A stretch of DNA of 64,000 bases from NCBI GenBank assembly GCA_959018755.1, contig CAUEMA010000002.1, positions 176,348 to 240,347 on the forward strand. Direction: 5' to 3'. This document shows, one piece after another, positions 25,560-33,842 of this stretch. The notes beneath the pieces were generated by a model. The model had not been told where the DNA came from. It saw only the letters and a list, made by a program, of their open reading frames with translations, and searched no databases. This stretch comes from an uncultured Collinsella sp. Its GTDB lineage: Bacteria > Actinomycetota > Coriobacteriia > Coriobacteriales > Coriobacteriaceae. Both the position numbers and the translations under genes were made by a program. Positions within the stretch are counted from its first letter, which is position 1. The number at the start of each line of letters is the position of its first letter.

Positions 25560-26930
25560 ATGGCGTCTGCCGATCGTTCCACGTTGTTTATCAATGCGAC
25601 CGTTCTGGATGGTTCGGAACATATGGAGCCGCAGCCCGACATGGCCGTGGTCGTCGAACGCGGCGTCATCACATGGATGGGGCCGAGTGCTGTGGCGCAG
25701 GCGCCTGCAGGTGCCGAGGTCATCGACCTGGCAGGGGCGTATCTCATGCCAGGCCTCATCAATATGCATGTGCATCTGTGCGGCTCGGGCAAGCCGGTTT
25801 CGGCGGGCGATGCGGGCGCGCTGATGAAAAAGCTCGATAATCCCGTGGGGCGCGCCATCGTGCGCCACATTCTTAAGGGCAGCGCCCAACAACAGCTGGC
25901 AAGCGGCGTGACAACGGTACGTGGCGCGGGCGACCCGCTGTCTGCGGATCTTGCCGTGCGCGATGCTATCGATGCCGGCAAGTATCAAGGTCCTCGCCTG
26001 GTGGCGCCGGGAACGGGCGTTACGGTGCCGGGGGGCCATGGTGCTGGCTTGTTCGCCCAGGTGGCTAACAGTCCCGCCGAGGCGGCCGAACAGGTGCGCG
26101 ACCTGTATGCGCGCGGTGCCGATGTCATTAAACTGTTCGTAACGGGCGGCGTGTTCGATGCGACTGAGGTGGGCGAGCCGGGCGTGCTGCGCATGCCGGT
26201 CGATGTCGCCGCGGCGGCGTGCAAGGCGGCGCACGATATGGGCCTTCCGGTTATGGCCCATATCGAGAGCACCGAGGGCGTGAAGGCCGCGCTTGAGGCC
26301 GGCGTTGACACGATTGAGCACGGCGCTCCGTTGACGCCCGAGATCCTGGAGCTGTACCGCGGCGCCGCGGGTACACAGCTTGAGGGGCGTGCGCCCAGCG
26401 TGACCTGCACCATCAGCCCCGCACTGCCGTTTGTATTGCTCGATCCGGAGAAGACTCATTCGACTGACACGCAAAAGAAGAACGGCGACATCGTATGCTC
26501 GGGCATTATCGAGAGTGCGCGTGCGGCGCTGGAAGCCGGTATCAAGGTAGGCCTGGGCACGGATTCGAGCTGCCCGTTCGTGACCCAGTACGACATGTGG
26601 CGCGAGGTGGCCTATTTTGCCAAGTACGTGGGCGTGAGCAATGCGTTTGCGCTGCATACGGCCACGCAGGTCAATGCCGAGCTGCTGGGCCTGGGCGGCG
26701 AGACCGGCACAATCGAGTGCGGTAAGGTCGCCGATATCCTGGTGACGCGCGAGAACCCGCTCGATGACCTGTGCGCTCTGCGTGAGCCAATGCACGTGAT
26801 GTGCCGCGGTGATCTGGTGCGCAAGCTCAAGGTGAAGCGTATCCCCGAGGTTGATAACGAGCTCGACACGATTATGGCCATGCCGGCTGAGGCGCTGGCC
26901 GAGGAGCTCGCCCGCGACGGCGTAGCTTAG
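25560..26930 (+). CDS. Metal-dependent amidohydrolase (imidazolonepropionase/prolidase-like)
   Basis: The 456-residue protein has the composite fold of the amidohydrolase superfamily. It has an N-terminal beta-sandwich, then the metal-binding HVH in MPGLINMHVHLCGSGKP and a lysine in DVIKLFVTGGVFD. Histidines follow in VMAHIES and TIEHGAPL, and the catalytic aspartate is in GLGTDSSCPF. The ending GKVADILVTRENPLDDL is typical of cytosolic members. Relatives hydrolyse imidazolonepropionate, Xaa-Pro dipeptides or other cyclic amides, and the substrate cannot be set from sequence. The ATG at 25560 has GGGAGGAG upstream. It is monocistronic with its own terminator. Confidence 0.88.
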   Translation: MASADRSTLFINATVLDGSEHMEPQPDMAVVVERGVITWMGPSAVAQAPAGAEVIDLAGAYLMPGLINMHVHLCGSGKPVSAGDAGALMKKLDNPVGRAIVRHILKGSAQQQLASGVTTVRGAGDPLSADLAVRDAIDAGKYQGPRLVAPGTGVTVPGGHGAGLFAQVANSPAEAAEQVRDLYARGADVIKLFVTGGVFDATEVGEPGVLRMPVDVAAAACKAAHDMGLPVMAHIESTEGVKAALEAGVDTIEHGAPLTPEILELYRGAAGTQLEGRAPSVTCTISPALPFVLLDPEKTHSTDTQKKNGDIVCSGIIESARAALEAGIKVGLGTDSSCPFVTQYDMWREVAYFAKYVGVSNAFALHTATQVNAELLGLGGETGTIECGKVADILVTRENPLDDLCALREPMHVMCRGDLVRKLKVKRIPEVDNELDTIMAMPAEALAEELARDGVA

Positions 26931-26980
26931 GCGCTGGCGCGACGGGGCGACAGCTTTATCGAATGATGTCGCCCCATGCA

Positions 26981-27020
26981 AAAAGCCGAGGTCTCAGTGC
27001 GAGGCCTCGGCTTTTATTTT
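26981..27020. terminator. Bidirectional terminator after the amidohydrolase
   Basis: A 15-bp stem (26981-26995 with 27001-27015, one G-T pair) has A-rich and T-rich flanks (AAAA before, TTTTATTTT after). It serves the amidohydrolase and the convergent minus-strand gene. A weaker GGGGCGACA/TGTCGCCCC palindrome lies just upstream (26944-26975). Confidence 0.87.
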
Positions 27021-27037
27021 GCCCTATGGTGTAGCGG

Positions 27038-27511
27038 CTAGGAGCGCGTTTCCATCTTGGCGTGGCACTTGGGGCAGGTGACGCGGATCTTGCCCTTGCC
27101 CTTGGGGACGGACAGCATCTGGCCGCAGTTGGGGCACTTGAGGTACGCCGTGGTCTTGCGGCCCTTCCACATCTTCTTGGCCGTTCGCTTGGCGCGCTCA
27201 AAGTCTTCCTTGCTGGTGCCGGCCGCGCGCGAGGCGTTGGAAGCCGCAGTCCCGCCGCCCAAGCTGGCGACGTATTTGCCCAAGCCGGGAACATTGGCAG
27301 TCGCGGCGACAAAGGTCTCGTTCTCCTTGCGACGTGCATCGATGTTTTTGGACAGGCCGCGCAGCACGCCAATTACGATGACGGCGATGGCGATCCAGCT
27401 GAGCCACTGGATGTGGGCTATCGATCCGATCATCGCGATGATGATGCCGGCAAAACCCATTACGATGGTGAGTTCATCGGCGCCATTGCGACCCTTCATA
27501 AAGTCATTCAT
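27038..27511 (-). CDS. Small membrane protein with C-terminal zinc ribbon
   Basis: The 157-residue protein has two closely spaced transmembrane helices (LTIVMGFAGIIIAMIGSIAHI and WLSWIAIAVIVIGVLRGL). A Lys/Arg-rich linker follows, then a zinc ribbon with CPNCGQ and CPKCH (YLKCPNCGQMLSVPKG, RVTCPKCHAKMETRS). The start at 27511 (MNDFMKGRNG) has AAAGG upstream. Similar hairpin-plus-zinc-ribbon proteins are common and uncharacterised in Coriobacteriia and Firmicutes. It is not part of the copper operon, from which a repeat separates it. Confidence 0.8.
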   Translation of the reverse strand: MNDFMKGRNGADELTIVMGFAGIIIAMIGSIAHIQWLSWIAIAVIVIGVLRGLSKNIDARRKENETFVAATANVPGLGKYVASLGGGTAASNASRAAGTSKEDFERAKRTAKKMWKGRKTTAYLKCPNCGQMLSVPKGKGKIRVTCPKCHAKMETRS

Positions 27512-27566
27512 GCAAATTGCCTTTCGTTCGATATGCTGCACGCCTTTATACCCGATTTAGAGCAAG

Positions 27567-27613
27567 GGGGACAGGTTAATCTGCACCAATGTGGTGCAAA
27601 CATACCTGTCCCC
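27567..27613. repeat. Palindromic element F7, copy 1
   Basis: Arms GGGGACAGG...TGCACCA (27567-27588) and TGGTGCA...CCTGTCCCC (27592-27613) form an imperfect 22-bp palindrome with a 3-nt loop. A related half, GGTGCAAAGAAGTC, follows at 27628. A second copy at 33487-33630 is interrupted by an F2 element. Confidence 0.82.
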
Positions 27614-27657
27614 GGAACACCAAGACGGTGCAAAGAAGTCTGTTTCCAATGCCCCAA

Positions 27658-27930
27658 TTACTTGGAGAGTTTGTCGACGACGCGTTCGATCTCGGCGAGC
27701 TTGGCGGCTTTGAGGTCTTCGTCGCCCGATTCGATTGCCGAAGTCACGCAGCCCTCGATATGCGCCTTGAGCACGTCGGCGTTGATGCGCGCGAGGAGCG
27801 CCTGTGTGGCCATGAGCTGCGTGGAAATATCGACGCAATAGCGGTCCTCATCGACCATCCGCAAGATGCCGTCGATCTGGCCGCGTGCCGTCTTGAGCAT
27901 GCGGGTCACCGATTTGTGGTCTGCCATCAT
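27658..27930 (-). CDS. csoR: Copper-sensing repressor CsoR
   Basis: CsoR-family tetramers repress copper export genes and release DNA on binding Cu(I). The 90-residue all-helical protein has the family core (RMLKTARGQIDGILRMVDEDRYC) and the Cu(I) ligand set Cys32, His57 and Cys61 (AHIEGC), the C-H-C signature of copper sensors. GAGGA precedes the first of two tandem ATGs. It is the last gene of the copA-copZ-csoR operon. A GC palindrome upstream of copA is its probable operator, giving feedback control. Confidence 0.93.
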   Translation of the reverse strand: MMADHKSVTRMLKTARGQIDGILRMVDEDRYCVDISTQLMATQALLARINADVLKAHIEGCVTSAIESGDEDLKAAKLAEIERVVDKLSK

Positions 27931-27978
27931 GGCGGGTCCTCGTTTCTGGTCGATGGGGTCGAGTGCTTCTGGTAGCTG

Positions 27979-28200
27979 CTACGCGGCGGTCACGGACAGG
28001 GCGTGGAACTTCTCGCCCGCGGCCTCGACGGCGGCGGCGAGCTGCTCGGCGGTCACGGTGTCGGCGCACTTCACCTGGACGGTCTGGGTCTCGTGATCGG
28101 CGTCGGCGTCGGTCACGCCGACCACGTTGAGCAGTGCCGTCTCGACAGTGGCGTCGCAGTGGCCGCACATGAGGCCGGAAGTCTTGATTGTGTAACGCAT
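27979..28200 (-). CDS. Heavy-metal-associated (CopZ-like) copper chaperone
   Basis: The 73-residue single HMA domain has the metal site MCGHC near residues 11-15 (TIKTSGLMCGHCDATVETALLNV) and a ferredoxin-like beta-alpha-beta pattern. It would carry Cu(I) to CopA. The ATG at 28200 has AGAGAGGG upstream; a longer in-frame reading extends into the 147-bp copA-copZ spacer but lacks a ribosome site. The GHC variant (rather than AAC) resembles chaperones of Gram-positives. It sits between copA and csoR in one operon. Confidence 0.9.
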   Translation of the reverse strand: MRYTIKTSGLMCGHCDATVETALLNVVGVTDADADHETQTVQVKCADTVTAEQLAAAVEAAGEKFHALSVTAA

Positions 28201-28347
28201 GGGTATCCCTCTCTGTTGTGTCGGCTTTCCCAGCCACCCGACCTTGACCTTCAAGCCGTCGCTCGCGTACCAAAGTACGCGTCGCTCCTCTTTCAGGTCA
28301 ATCTCGGGCACCTGGAAAACCCGTTCTAAATGGACTTAATGGTGAGC

Positions 28348-30690
28348 CTATTTTGCCACTTTAGGCTTAAAGGATTTTAGGCGCAGCGCATTGCTTACGA
28401 CGCAGACGCTCGACAGGCTCATGGCCGCGGCGCCAAACATCGGCGAGAGCTGCCATCCGGTGAGCGGGAAGAACACGCCCGCGGCGAGCGGAATGCCGAT
28501 GCCGTTGTAGAACAGTGCCCAGAACAGGTCCTGCTTGATGTTGCGGATCGTCGCGCGCGACAGCTCGATGGCGCGCGCGACGTCCATGAGGTCGCTGCGC
28601 ATGAGCACCACATCTGCCCCTTCTTTGGCGATGTCGGCGCCGGTGCCGATCGCAAGGCCCACGTCGGCGCGCGCCAGGGCGGGGGAGTCGTTGATGCCGT
28701 CGCCCACCATGGCGACCTTGCTGCCCGCATCCTGCAGCTCGCGTACGTGGCGCTCCTTGTCGGTGGGGAGGACGTCGGCGATGACCTGCTTGCTGTTCAG
28801 TCCCACGCGGCGGGCGATTGCTTCGGCCGTCACGCGGTTGTCGCCGGTGAGCATGCGCACGTCGACGCCGAGCGAACGCAGCGCGGCGATGGCCTCGGCG
28901 CTCGTCTCTTTGACCTCGTCGGCCACGGCGATGGTGCCGACGAGCTCGCCGTTCTTGGCAAAGAACAGTGACGTCTTGCCTTCGGCGGCGAACTGTTCGG
29001 CAAGGCCGGCGGGCACCTTCGCGCCCAGCTCGTCCATCAGGCGTACGTTGCCGGCTGCAATGACGTTTTGCCCCTCGCGCGCCGTAACGCCACGACCGGG
29101 CACGGCGGCGAAGTCCTCGACCATGCGCGCGACAATTCCGCGCGCCTCGCACTCGGCCATAATCGCCTCGGCCAGCGGGTGCTCGCTTGAGTGCTCCAAC
29201 GCGGCGGCCAGCTTGAGCAGCGCCTTTTCGCTCATGGCGGGCGAACCGTCGGCGCGCGTGGCTACCACGATATCGGTCACGGCCGGCTTACCGCGGGTGA
29301 CCGTGCCCGTCTTATCGAGCACCACCGTGCCCACGCTGCGCAGATTTTCCAGCGCTTCGGCGCTCTTGAACAGAATGCCCATCTCGGCGCCCTTGCCGGT
29401 GCCTACCATAATGGCGACGGGTGTGGCCAGGCCCAACGCGCACGGACAACTGATCACCAGTACGGCCACGGCGGAGGTGAGTGCCTCGTTTATGCTGCCG
29501 GTCAGTGCCATCCACACCGCAAAGGTCACGGCCGAGATCACGAACACCACGGGCACGAACACGCCGGCGACCTTGTCGGCCATGCGGGCGATGGGCGCCT
29601 TGGTGGCGTTGGCGTCCTCGACGAGTTTGATGATCTTGGCGAGCGACGTGTCGGCGCCCACGCGTGTGGCACGGAAGGTAAACGACCCGGTACGGTTGAC
29701 GGTGGCGGCGTTGACGGTGTCGCCGGCGGTCTTTTCTACGGGGATGGACTCGCCGGTGAGCGCACTCTCGTCCACGGCCGAGCTGCCCTCGAGCACCACG
29801 CCATCGACGGGGATGGACTCGCCGGGGCGCACGCGCAGGACCTGGCCGGGAAGGATGCTGTCGACGTCGACGGTGGTCTCGCTGTCGTCCTCTGCCACGA
29901 CGGTCGCGGTCTTGGGCGCCAGGTCAATCAGTGCCTCGATGGCGCCGCCAGTTTTGGACTTGCTGCGCGTCTCAAGGTATTTGCCCACGGTGACCAGAGA
30001 CAGGATCGTGCCGGCGCTCTCAAAATAGAGGTTGTCCATGCTCGTCATCATTGCCTCGTGCACCTGACCCGCGGCTAATTGGTCGGCCATGATGAACATG
30101 GCGTAGAGCGACCAGGCGATGGAGGCGGTAGCGCCCACGGCAATAAGGGCGTCCATGGTGGGCGCGCCGTGTGCGAGCGATTTAAACCCGTTGATAAAGC
30201 AGGCGTCGTTGACATAGACGATGGGGATGAGCAGGACGAGCTCGGTGAGGGCGAGCGTCATGCTGTGGGTATGGTCGGTGAAGACGCCAGGCAGCGGCCA
30301 ACCAAGCATGTGCCCCATGCCTATGTAGAACAGTGGGATAAGGAATGCGATCGAGACGATGAGGCGGGTGCGCATGGCAGAGGCGGCGGCCTCCAATTTT
30401 TTGGTGGGCGACTCCATGTGGGCGGCGCCGGACCTGGCTTGCGTGCTGCCGTTTGAGCCGGCGGCACCGGTGCCCGCATCGACGGGTGAGGCCGAGTAGC
30501 CCGCGCGGTCGACGGCGGTGCAGATATCGTCGGGGGAGACCTGCGCGGGGTCGTAGTCGACCATCATGGAACCGGCGAGTAGGTTGACCGCGACGTTCTC
30601 GACGCCGTCGAGCTTGCTCACAGCACGGTCCACGTGCGCCTGGCAGGCGGCGCATGTCATGCCGCCCACGTCGAACTTATCTTGAGCCAT
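28348..30690 (-). CDS. copA: Copper-exporting P1B-type ATPase
   Basis: CopA pumps Cu(I) out of the cell. The 780-residue protein has one N-terminal HMA domain (GGMTCAACQAHVDRAVS), a flexible Gly/Ser linker, and eight expected membrane helices. It has the translocation motif CPC near residue 415 (VISCPCALGLATP), the actuator TGES, the phosphorylated DKTGT near 457, the nucleotide-site HP (SSEHPLAEAI) and GDGINDSPALARADVG near 662. The C-terminal helices include YNGIGIPLAAGVFFP and the MSLSSVCVVSNALRL segment typical of Cu+ pumps. AAAGGAGA precedes the ATG. It is the first gene of the operon behind the CsoR-type operator. Confidence 0.96.
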   Translation of the reverse strand: MAQDKFDVGGMTCAACQAHVDRAVSKLDGVENVAVNLLAGSMMVDYDPAQVSPDDICTAVDRAGYSASPVDAGTGAAGSNGSTQARSGAAHMESPTKKLEAAASAMRTRLIVSIAFLIPLFYIGMGHMLGWPLPGVFTDHTHSMTLALTELVLLIPIVYVNDACFINGFKSLAHGAPTMDALIAVGATASIAWSLYAMFIMADQLAAGQVHEAMMTSMDNLYFESAGTILSLVTVGKYLETRSKSKTGGAIEALIDLAPKTATVVAEDDSETTVDVDSILPGQVLRVRPGESIPVDGVVLEGSSAVDESALTGESIPVEKTAGDTVNAATVNRTGSFTFRATRVGADTSLAKIIKLVEDANATKAPIARMADKVAGVFVPVVFVISAVTFAVWMALTGSINEALTSAVAVLVISCPCALGLATPVAIMVGTGKGAEMGILFKSAEALENLRSVGTVVLDKTGTVTRGKPAVTDIVVATRADGSPAMSEKALLKLAAALEHSSEHPLAEAIMAECEARGIVARMVEDFAAVPGRGVTAREGQNVIAAGNVRLMDELGAKVPAGLAEQFAAEGKTSLFFAKNGELVGTIAVADEVKETSAEAIAALRSLGVDVRMLTGDNRVTAEAIARRVGLNSKQVIADVLPTDKERHVRELQDAGSKVAMVGDGINDSPALARADVGLAIGTGADIAKEGADVVLMRSDLMDVARAIELSRATIRNIKQDLFWALFYNGIGIPLAAGVFFPLTGWQLSPMFGAAAMSLSSVCVVSNALRLKSFKPKVAK

Positions 30691-30747
30691 GGCTTCTCCT
30701 TTCCGTGATTCGGTGTTGGAATTGTTAACCTGCCGATACTATACACC

Positions 30748-30766
30748 CATACCCCCTGGGGGTGTG
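30748..30766. promoter_or_regulatory. CsoR-type operator upstream of copA
   Basis: The perfect palindrome ACCCCC-T-GGGGGT (30751-30763), extended by partial symmetry (ACACCC / GGTGTGT), matches the GC-rich palindromes bound by CsoR. It lies 58 bp before the copA ATG. The remaining 30767-31170 gap holds one F1 unit and the helicase leader. Confidence 0.8.
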
Positions 30767-30840
30767 TAGTACAGAAATAATATATGAGATTTCGTTACAG
30801 ATGAGGATGGATGGTTGGCCGATGGACCGTCCCAACCAAC

Positions 30841-30899
30841 CATCTCAATCTGTAACATCTAGCAGGGAAAATGATCTCTAACTGTTACAGATTGAGACA
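30841..30899. repeat. Solitary F1 unit between copA and the helicase gene
   Basis: One 59-bp unit with a 25-nt centre (AAAATGATCTC core). A degenerate right arm (GTTACAGAT) lies upstream at 30793-30809 with no matching left arm, as if a unit had been lost next to the copper operator. Confidence 0.92.
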
Positions 30900-30965
30900 A
30901 TTGGCCCAGACTCGCCTCGTCCGCCTCGTCATCTGTGGTTTACGTGGGGGCATACGGAGTACGGG

Positions 30966-30971
30966 TATACT
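30966..30971 (+). promoter_or_regulatory. Candidate -10 box and long leader of the DEAD-box helicase gene
   Basis: TATACT at 30966-30971 is the best -10 match; no good -35 box stands 17 bp upstream. Transcription from here would give a ~190-nt untranslated leader, common for cold-inducible helicase genes. No specific fold was identified in the leader. Confidence 0.4.
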
Positions 30972-31170
30972 AACCGGCGGCGAATCTGCTCCATCGCTTA
31001 GAGCTGCTGCGTCTGGACGGCGCGTGATAGGGCTGCCAAAGCGATCGCCAGCGTGCTGAGCAACGTCCTCTCTGTGCGCACCCGTTTTTGTATGTATTAG
31101 CGCACTACCAAGCACGCCTGCGCGGCCGCATGCCGCGCCCATTGCGCGTGCAGATAAGGAACAACAACAT

Positions 31171-33420
31171 ATGCGTAATTCTGTATCCGACGTCACCGAC
31201 GCCGAGATTCTAGACGAGACCCGCGAGGCCATGACCCAAGCTGCCTTCGATGCCGCCGATGAGGCCAGTGCCGCCCAGGCCGTCGAGTCCGCTACCGAGA
31301 GCCTGCCCGCCTTTGACGAACTGGGACTTTCGGACGAGATACTTCGTGCCATCGAGAACCTGGGCTACACGGCGCCGACGCCCGTGCAGGCCGGCTCGAT
31401 TCCTGTGGTGCTCGAAGGCCGCGACTTGCTTGCCGCCGCCCAGACCGGCACCGGCAAGACGGCCGCCTTTTTGCTGCCGACCATGAACAACCTGGAGCAC
31501 ATCGCTCCTCCCAAACCCGTGCGCGAGCGCGGCGGCCGCAACCGTCGTCGCGGTGCTAAAAAGCCCGAGGGCAACGGCCGCGGCCCCGTGATGCTCGTCA
31601 TCACCCCTACGCGCGAGCTTGCCCAGCAAATCGACGAAGTCGCGAGCAAGATCGCCGACGTCACCGGCCATGTTGCCGTGACCGTCGTGGGCGGTGTGAG
31701 CTACAAGCCGCAGACCGCGGCGCTCAAGTACGGCTGCGACATCCTGGTCGCCACGCCGGGCCGTCTGGTCGATCTGATCGAGCAGGGTGCCTGCCACCTG
31801 GACGAGGTCAAGGTCCTGGTGCTCGACGAGGCCGATCGCATGCTCGACATGGGCTTTTTGCCCGCCGTCCGCCGCATTGTGCGCGAGACGCCGGCCGAGC
31901 GTCAGACGCTGCTGTTCTCGGCGACCCTCGACGAGGAGGCCGTGGGTGAGATCACCGACCTGGTGAGCGACCCGGCCCGCGTGGAGATCGCGCCCGCTAC
32001 GTCGACTGCCGACACCGTCGACCAGTTTGTGTTCCCGGTGTCCATCGAGGCCAAGAACAACCTGCTGCCCGAGTTCCTCAAAAAGGAAGGCCCGGAGCGC
32101 ACTATCGTCTTTATGCGCACCAAGCACCGCGCCGACAGCTGCTGCCGTCGTCTGGAGCGCAAGGGCATCAAGGCCGCCGCGATTCACGGCAACCGCAGCC
32201 AGGCCCAGCGCGAGCGTGCCCTTTCGGCCTTCCGCGACGGTACCGTCGACGTGCTGGTGGCAACCGACGTGCTTGCCCGCGGCATCGACATCAGCGACGT
32301 GCGCTACGTCGTGAACTTTGACGTGCCGTCCGAGCCGACCGACTACATCCACCGTATTGGCCGTACGGGTCGCGCAGGCGAGCTGGGCTGGGCCATTACG
32401 TTTGTGACCGAGCAGGACGTGGACGAGTTCTACGAGATCGAGAGGCTCATGGACAAGACCGCCGATATCTACGAGGCCGGCGATCTGCATGTGGGTCCCA
32501 ACCCGCCCGCGGTTGATCCCGAACGTGACCCTGCAGCCTTTAAGGTGAAGAAGAAGACCAAGCGCGGCAAGTCCAAGAGCAAGAAGAAGCTTGAGCAGGC
32601 ACGTCGTGACGGCAAGCGTAACGGCGATGACTACGGCGATGTGGCCGGTCGTTCCAACCGCGGTCGCGACGACCGCCGCGGCGACGGCGAGCGCCCGAGC
32701 CGTCCCAAGCGCGGTGGCAAGACCCGCGTGCGCGAGGGCGTTCAGGCTCGCGTGGACGAGGCCGTGGAGAGCGTGGCCCGCGAGATGGCTGCCGAGGAGC
32801 GCGGCGGTGCTGGTGCCGTTGAGCAGGGCCCGCGCGGCAACCGTGCCGAGCGTCGTGCCAAGCAGTTCCAGGGCGAGGCGCATCGCCGTCGCCGCGAGGA
32901 CGAGGACCGCGGTGGTCGTCGCCGTGTTGAGCGCGAGGACGAGGGCCGTGGCTCGCGTGGCGGCAAGCGTGTCTCGGGCGATCGTCGTCGTTCCGGTCGC
33001 AATGACGAGCGCGGTGGCCGTGACGAGCGTCGCGGCGGCGAGGGTCGCGGTGAGCGTGGCGCCCGCAGCGGTGAGTCCCGTGGCGGCAAGCGCTTTGAAG
33101 AGCGCGGTGGCCGCGGTGGCGAGCGTCGCGAGGGCGCTCGCGCTAATGGCACCCGCAGCGGCGCCGGGCGTTCTGGTGAATCGCGCGATCGTCGTGATCC
33201 GCGTGCCAGCCGCGATCGCCGCGATGATTGGCGCAACTACGACGATACCCGCGAAGAGCGTCGCGGCGGCTACCGTGGTGGTCGCGGCGGCAACCAGGCC
33301 GGCTCCCGTGGCGGCCGCGCCGGCGGCCGCGATAACCGTGGCAGCTATGGCAACGGCCGTGGCGGCAAGCGCGGCGGCAGCTCCCGTCGCCCCGGTGACG
33401 GCGGCGGCAAGCGCAAGTAA
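31171..33420 (+). CDS. DEAD-box RNA helicase with RG-rich C-terminal tail
   Basis: The ATP-dependent RNA helicase probably acts in ribosome assembly, mRNA turnover or cold adaptation. The 749-residue protein has the Q motif (FDELGLSDEILRAIENLGYTAPTPVQ), motif I AQTGTGKT, motif Ia PTRELAQQ, DEAD in VLDEADRMLDMGF, SAT, and motif VI HRIGRTGRAG. A Lys-rich segment and ~230 residues of RG/RGG-type low complexity follow, likely for RNA binding or condensate formation. A ~60-residue acidic N-terminal extension precedes the Q motif. AAGGA stands ten bases before the ATG, a long spacing. The gene is monocistronic. Confidence 0.93.
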   Translation: MRNSVSDVTDAEILDETREAMTQAAFDAADEASAAQAVESATESLPAFDELGLSDEILRAIENLGYTAPTPVQAGSIPVVLEGRDLLAAAQTGTGKTAAFLLPTMNNLEHIAPPKPVRERGGRNRRRGAKKPEGNGRGPVMLVITPTRELAQQIDEVASKIADVTGHVAVTVVGGVSYKPQTAALKYGCDILVATPGRLVDLIEQGACHLDEVKVLVLDEADRMLDMGFLPAVRRIVRETPAERQTLLFSATLDEEAVGEITDLVSDPARVEIAPATSTADTVDQFVFPVSIEAKNNLLPEFLKKEGPERTIVFMRTKHRADSCCRRLERKGIKAAAIHGNRSQAQRERALSAFRDGTVDVLVATDVLARGIDISDVRYVVNFDVPSEPTDYIHRIGRTGRAGELGWAITFVTEQDVDEFYEIERLMDKTADIYEAGDLHVGPNPPAVDPERDPAAFKVKKKTKRGKSKSKKKLEQARRDGKRNGDDYGDVAGRSNRGRDDRRGDGERPSRPKRGGKTRVREGVQARVDEAVESVAREMAAEERGGAGAVEQGPRGNRAERRAKQFQGEAHRRRREDEDRGGRRRVEREDEGRGSRGGKRVSGDRRRSGRNDERGGRDERRGGEGRGERGARSGESRGGKRFEERGGRGGERREGARANGTRSGAGRSGESRDRRDPRASRDRRDDWRNYDDTREERRGGYRGGRGGNQAGSRGGRAGGRDNRGSYGNGRGGKRGGSSRRPGDGGGKRK

Positions 33421-33454
33421 CATACGCGTCGCGCGGTAAGGCGAGATGAGTTTG

Positions 33455-33487
33455 GGTCCCGAGCAGACGATGCTCGGGGCCCTTTTT
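33455..33487 (+). terminator. Terminator of the helicase gene
   Basis: An 11-bp stem (33455-33465 with 33471-33481, one G-U pair) with loop GACGA is followed by CTTTTT. The last T begins an F7 repeat arm. Confidence 0.87.
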
Positions 33488-33630
33488 GGTGCAAAGAGGT
33501 CAGGTTAATCTGCACCAACGTCTTGAAGTTGCGGTGGAATACGGACTGTTTTGGCCTTTTGAGCGGCTTTTCAGTCCCTATTTCACCGCAACTCACGATT
33601 GGTGCAAACAAACCTGTCCACGATGCACCA
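33487..33630. repeat. Composite repeat: F7 copy interrupted by F2 copy 2
   Basis: F7 arms TGGTGCA (33487) and TGCACCA (33511-33517) are followed by a complete F2 element at 33526-33594 with a 23-nt centre. F7 then resumes with TGGTGCA (33600-33606), CCTGTCC and TGCACCA (33624-33630). The F2 left arm carries GGTGGAATACGG, a variant shared with copy 5. The remaining gap to 33842 holds a fragment of F6 (GAGTGTCCCCAA near 33638) and an AT-rich stretch that probably contains the promoter of the next operon. Confidence 0.85.
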
Positions 33631-33842
33631 GAGTGAGGAGTGTCCCCAAGTGCCGCATTGTGGGTAACGCGTTTTATCAAATATGGCATTTATCTGCGGT
33701 AATGTTTTATTTCACCGCTGAGGACGACGTTTCATACCGCCTGCCGAACCGTGTTGCTGCCAAACAACTATATAGGTCAGTGTGTTGCGTGTAGCAATTT
33801 CGCCCGGCCTCGCCTCCGGGCTGCCATGTGAGAGGGGATCTT

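Noticed and set aside
31210..33423. Open frame (737 codons) antisense to the DEAD-box helicase
   Set aside because: It is Ala/Thr/Val low-complexity produced by the RG-rich codons of the helicase tail.
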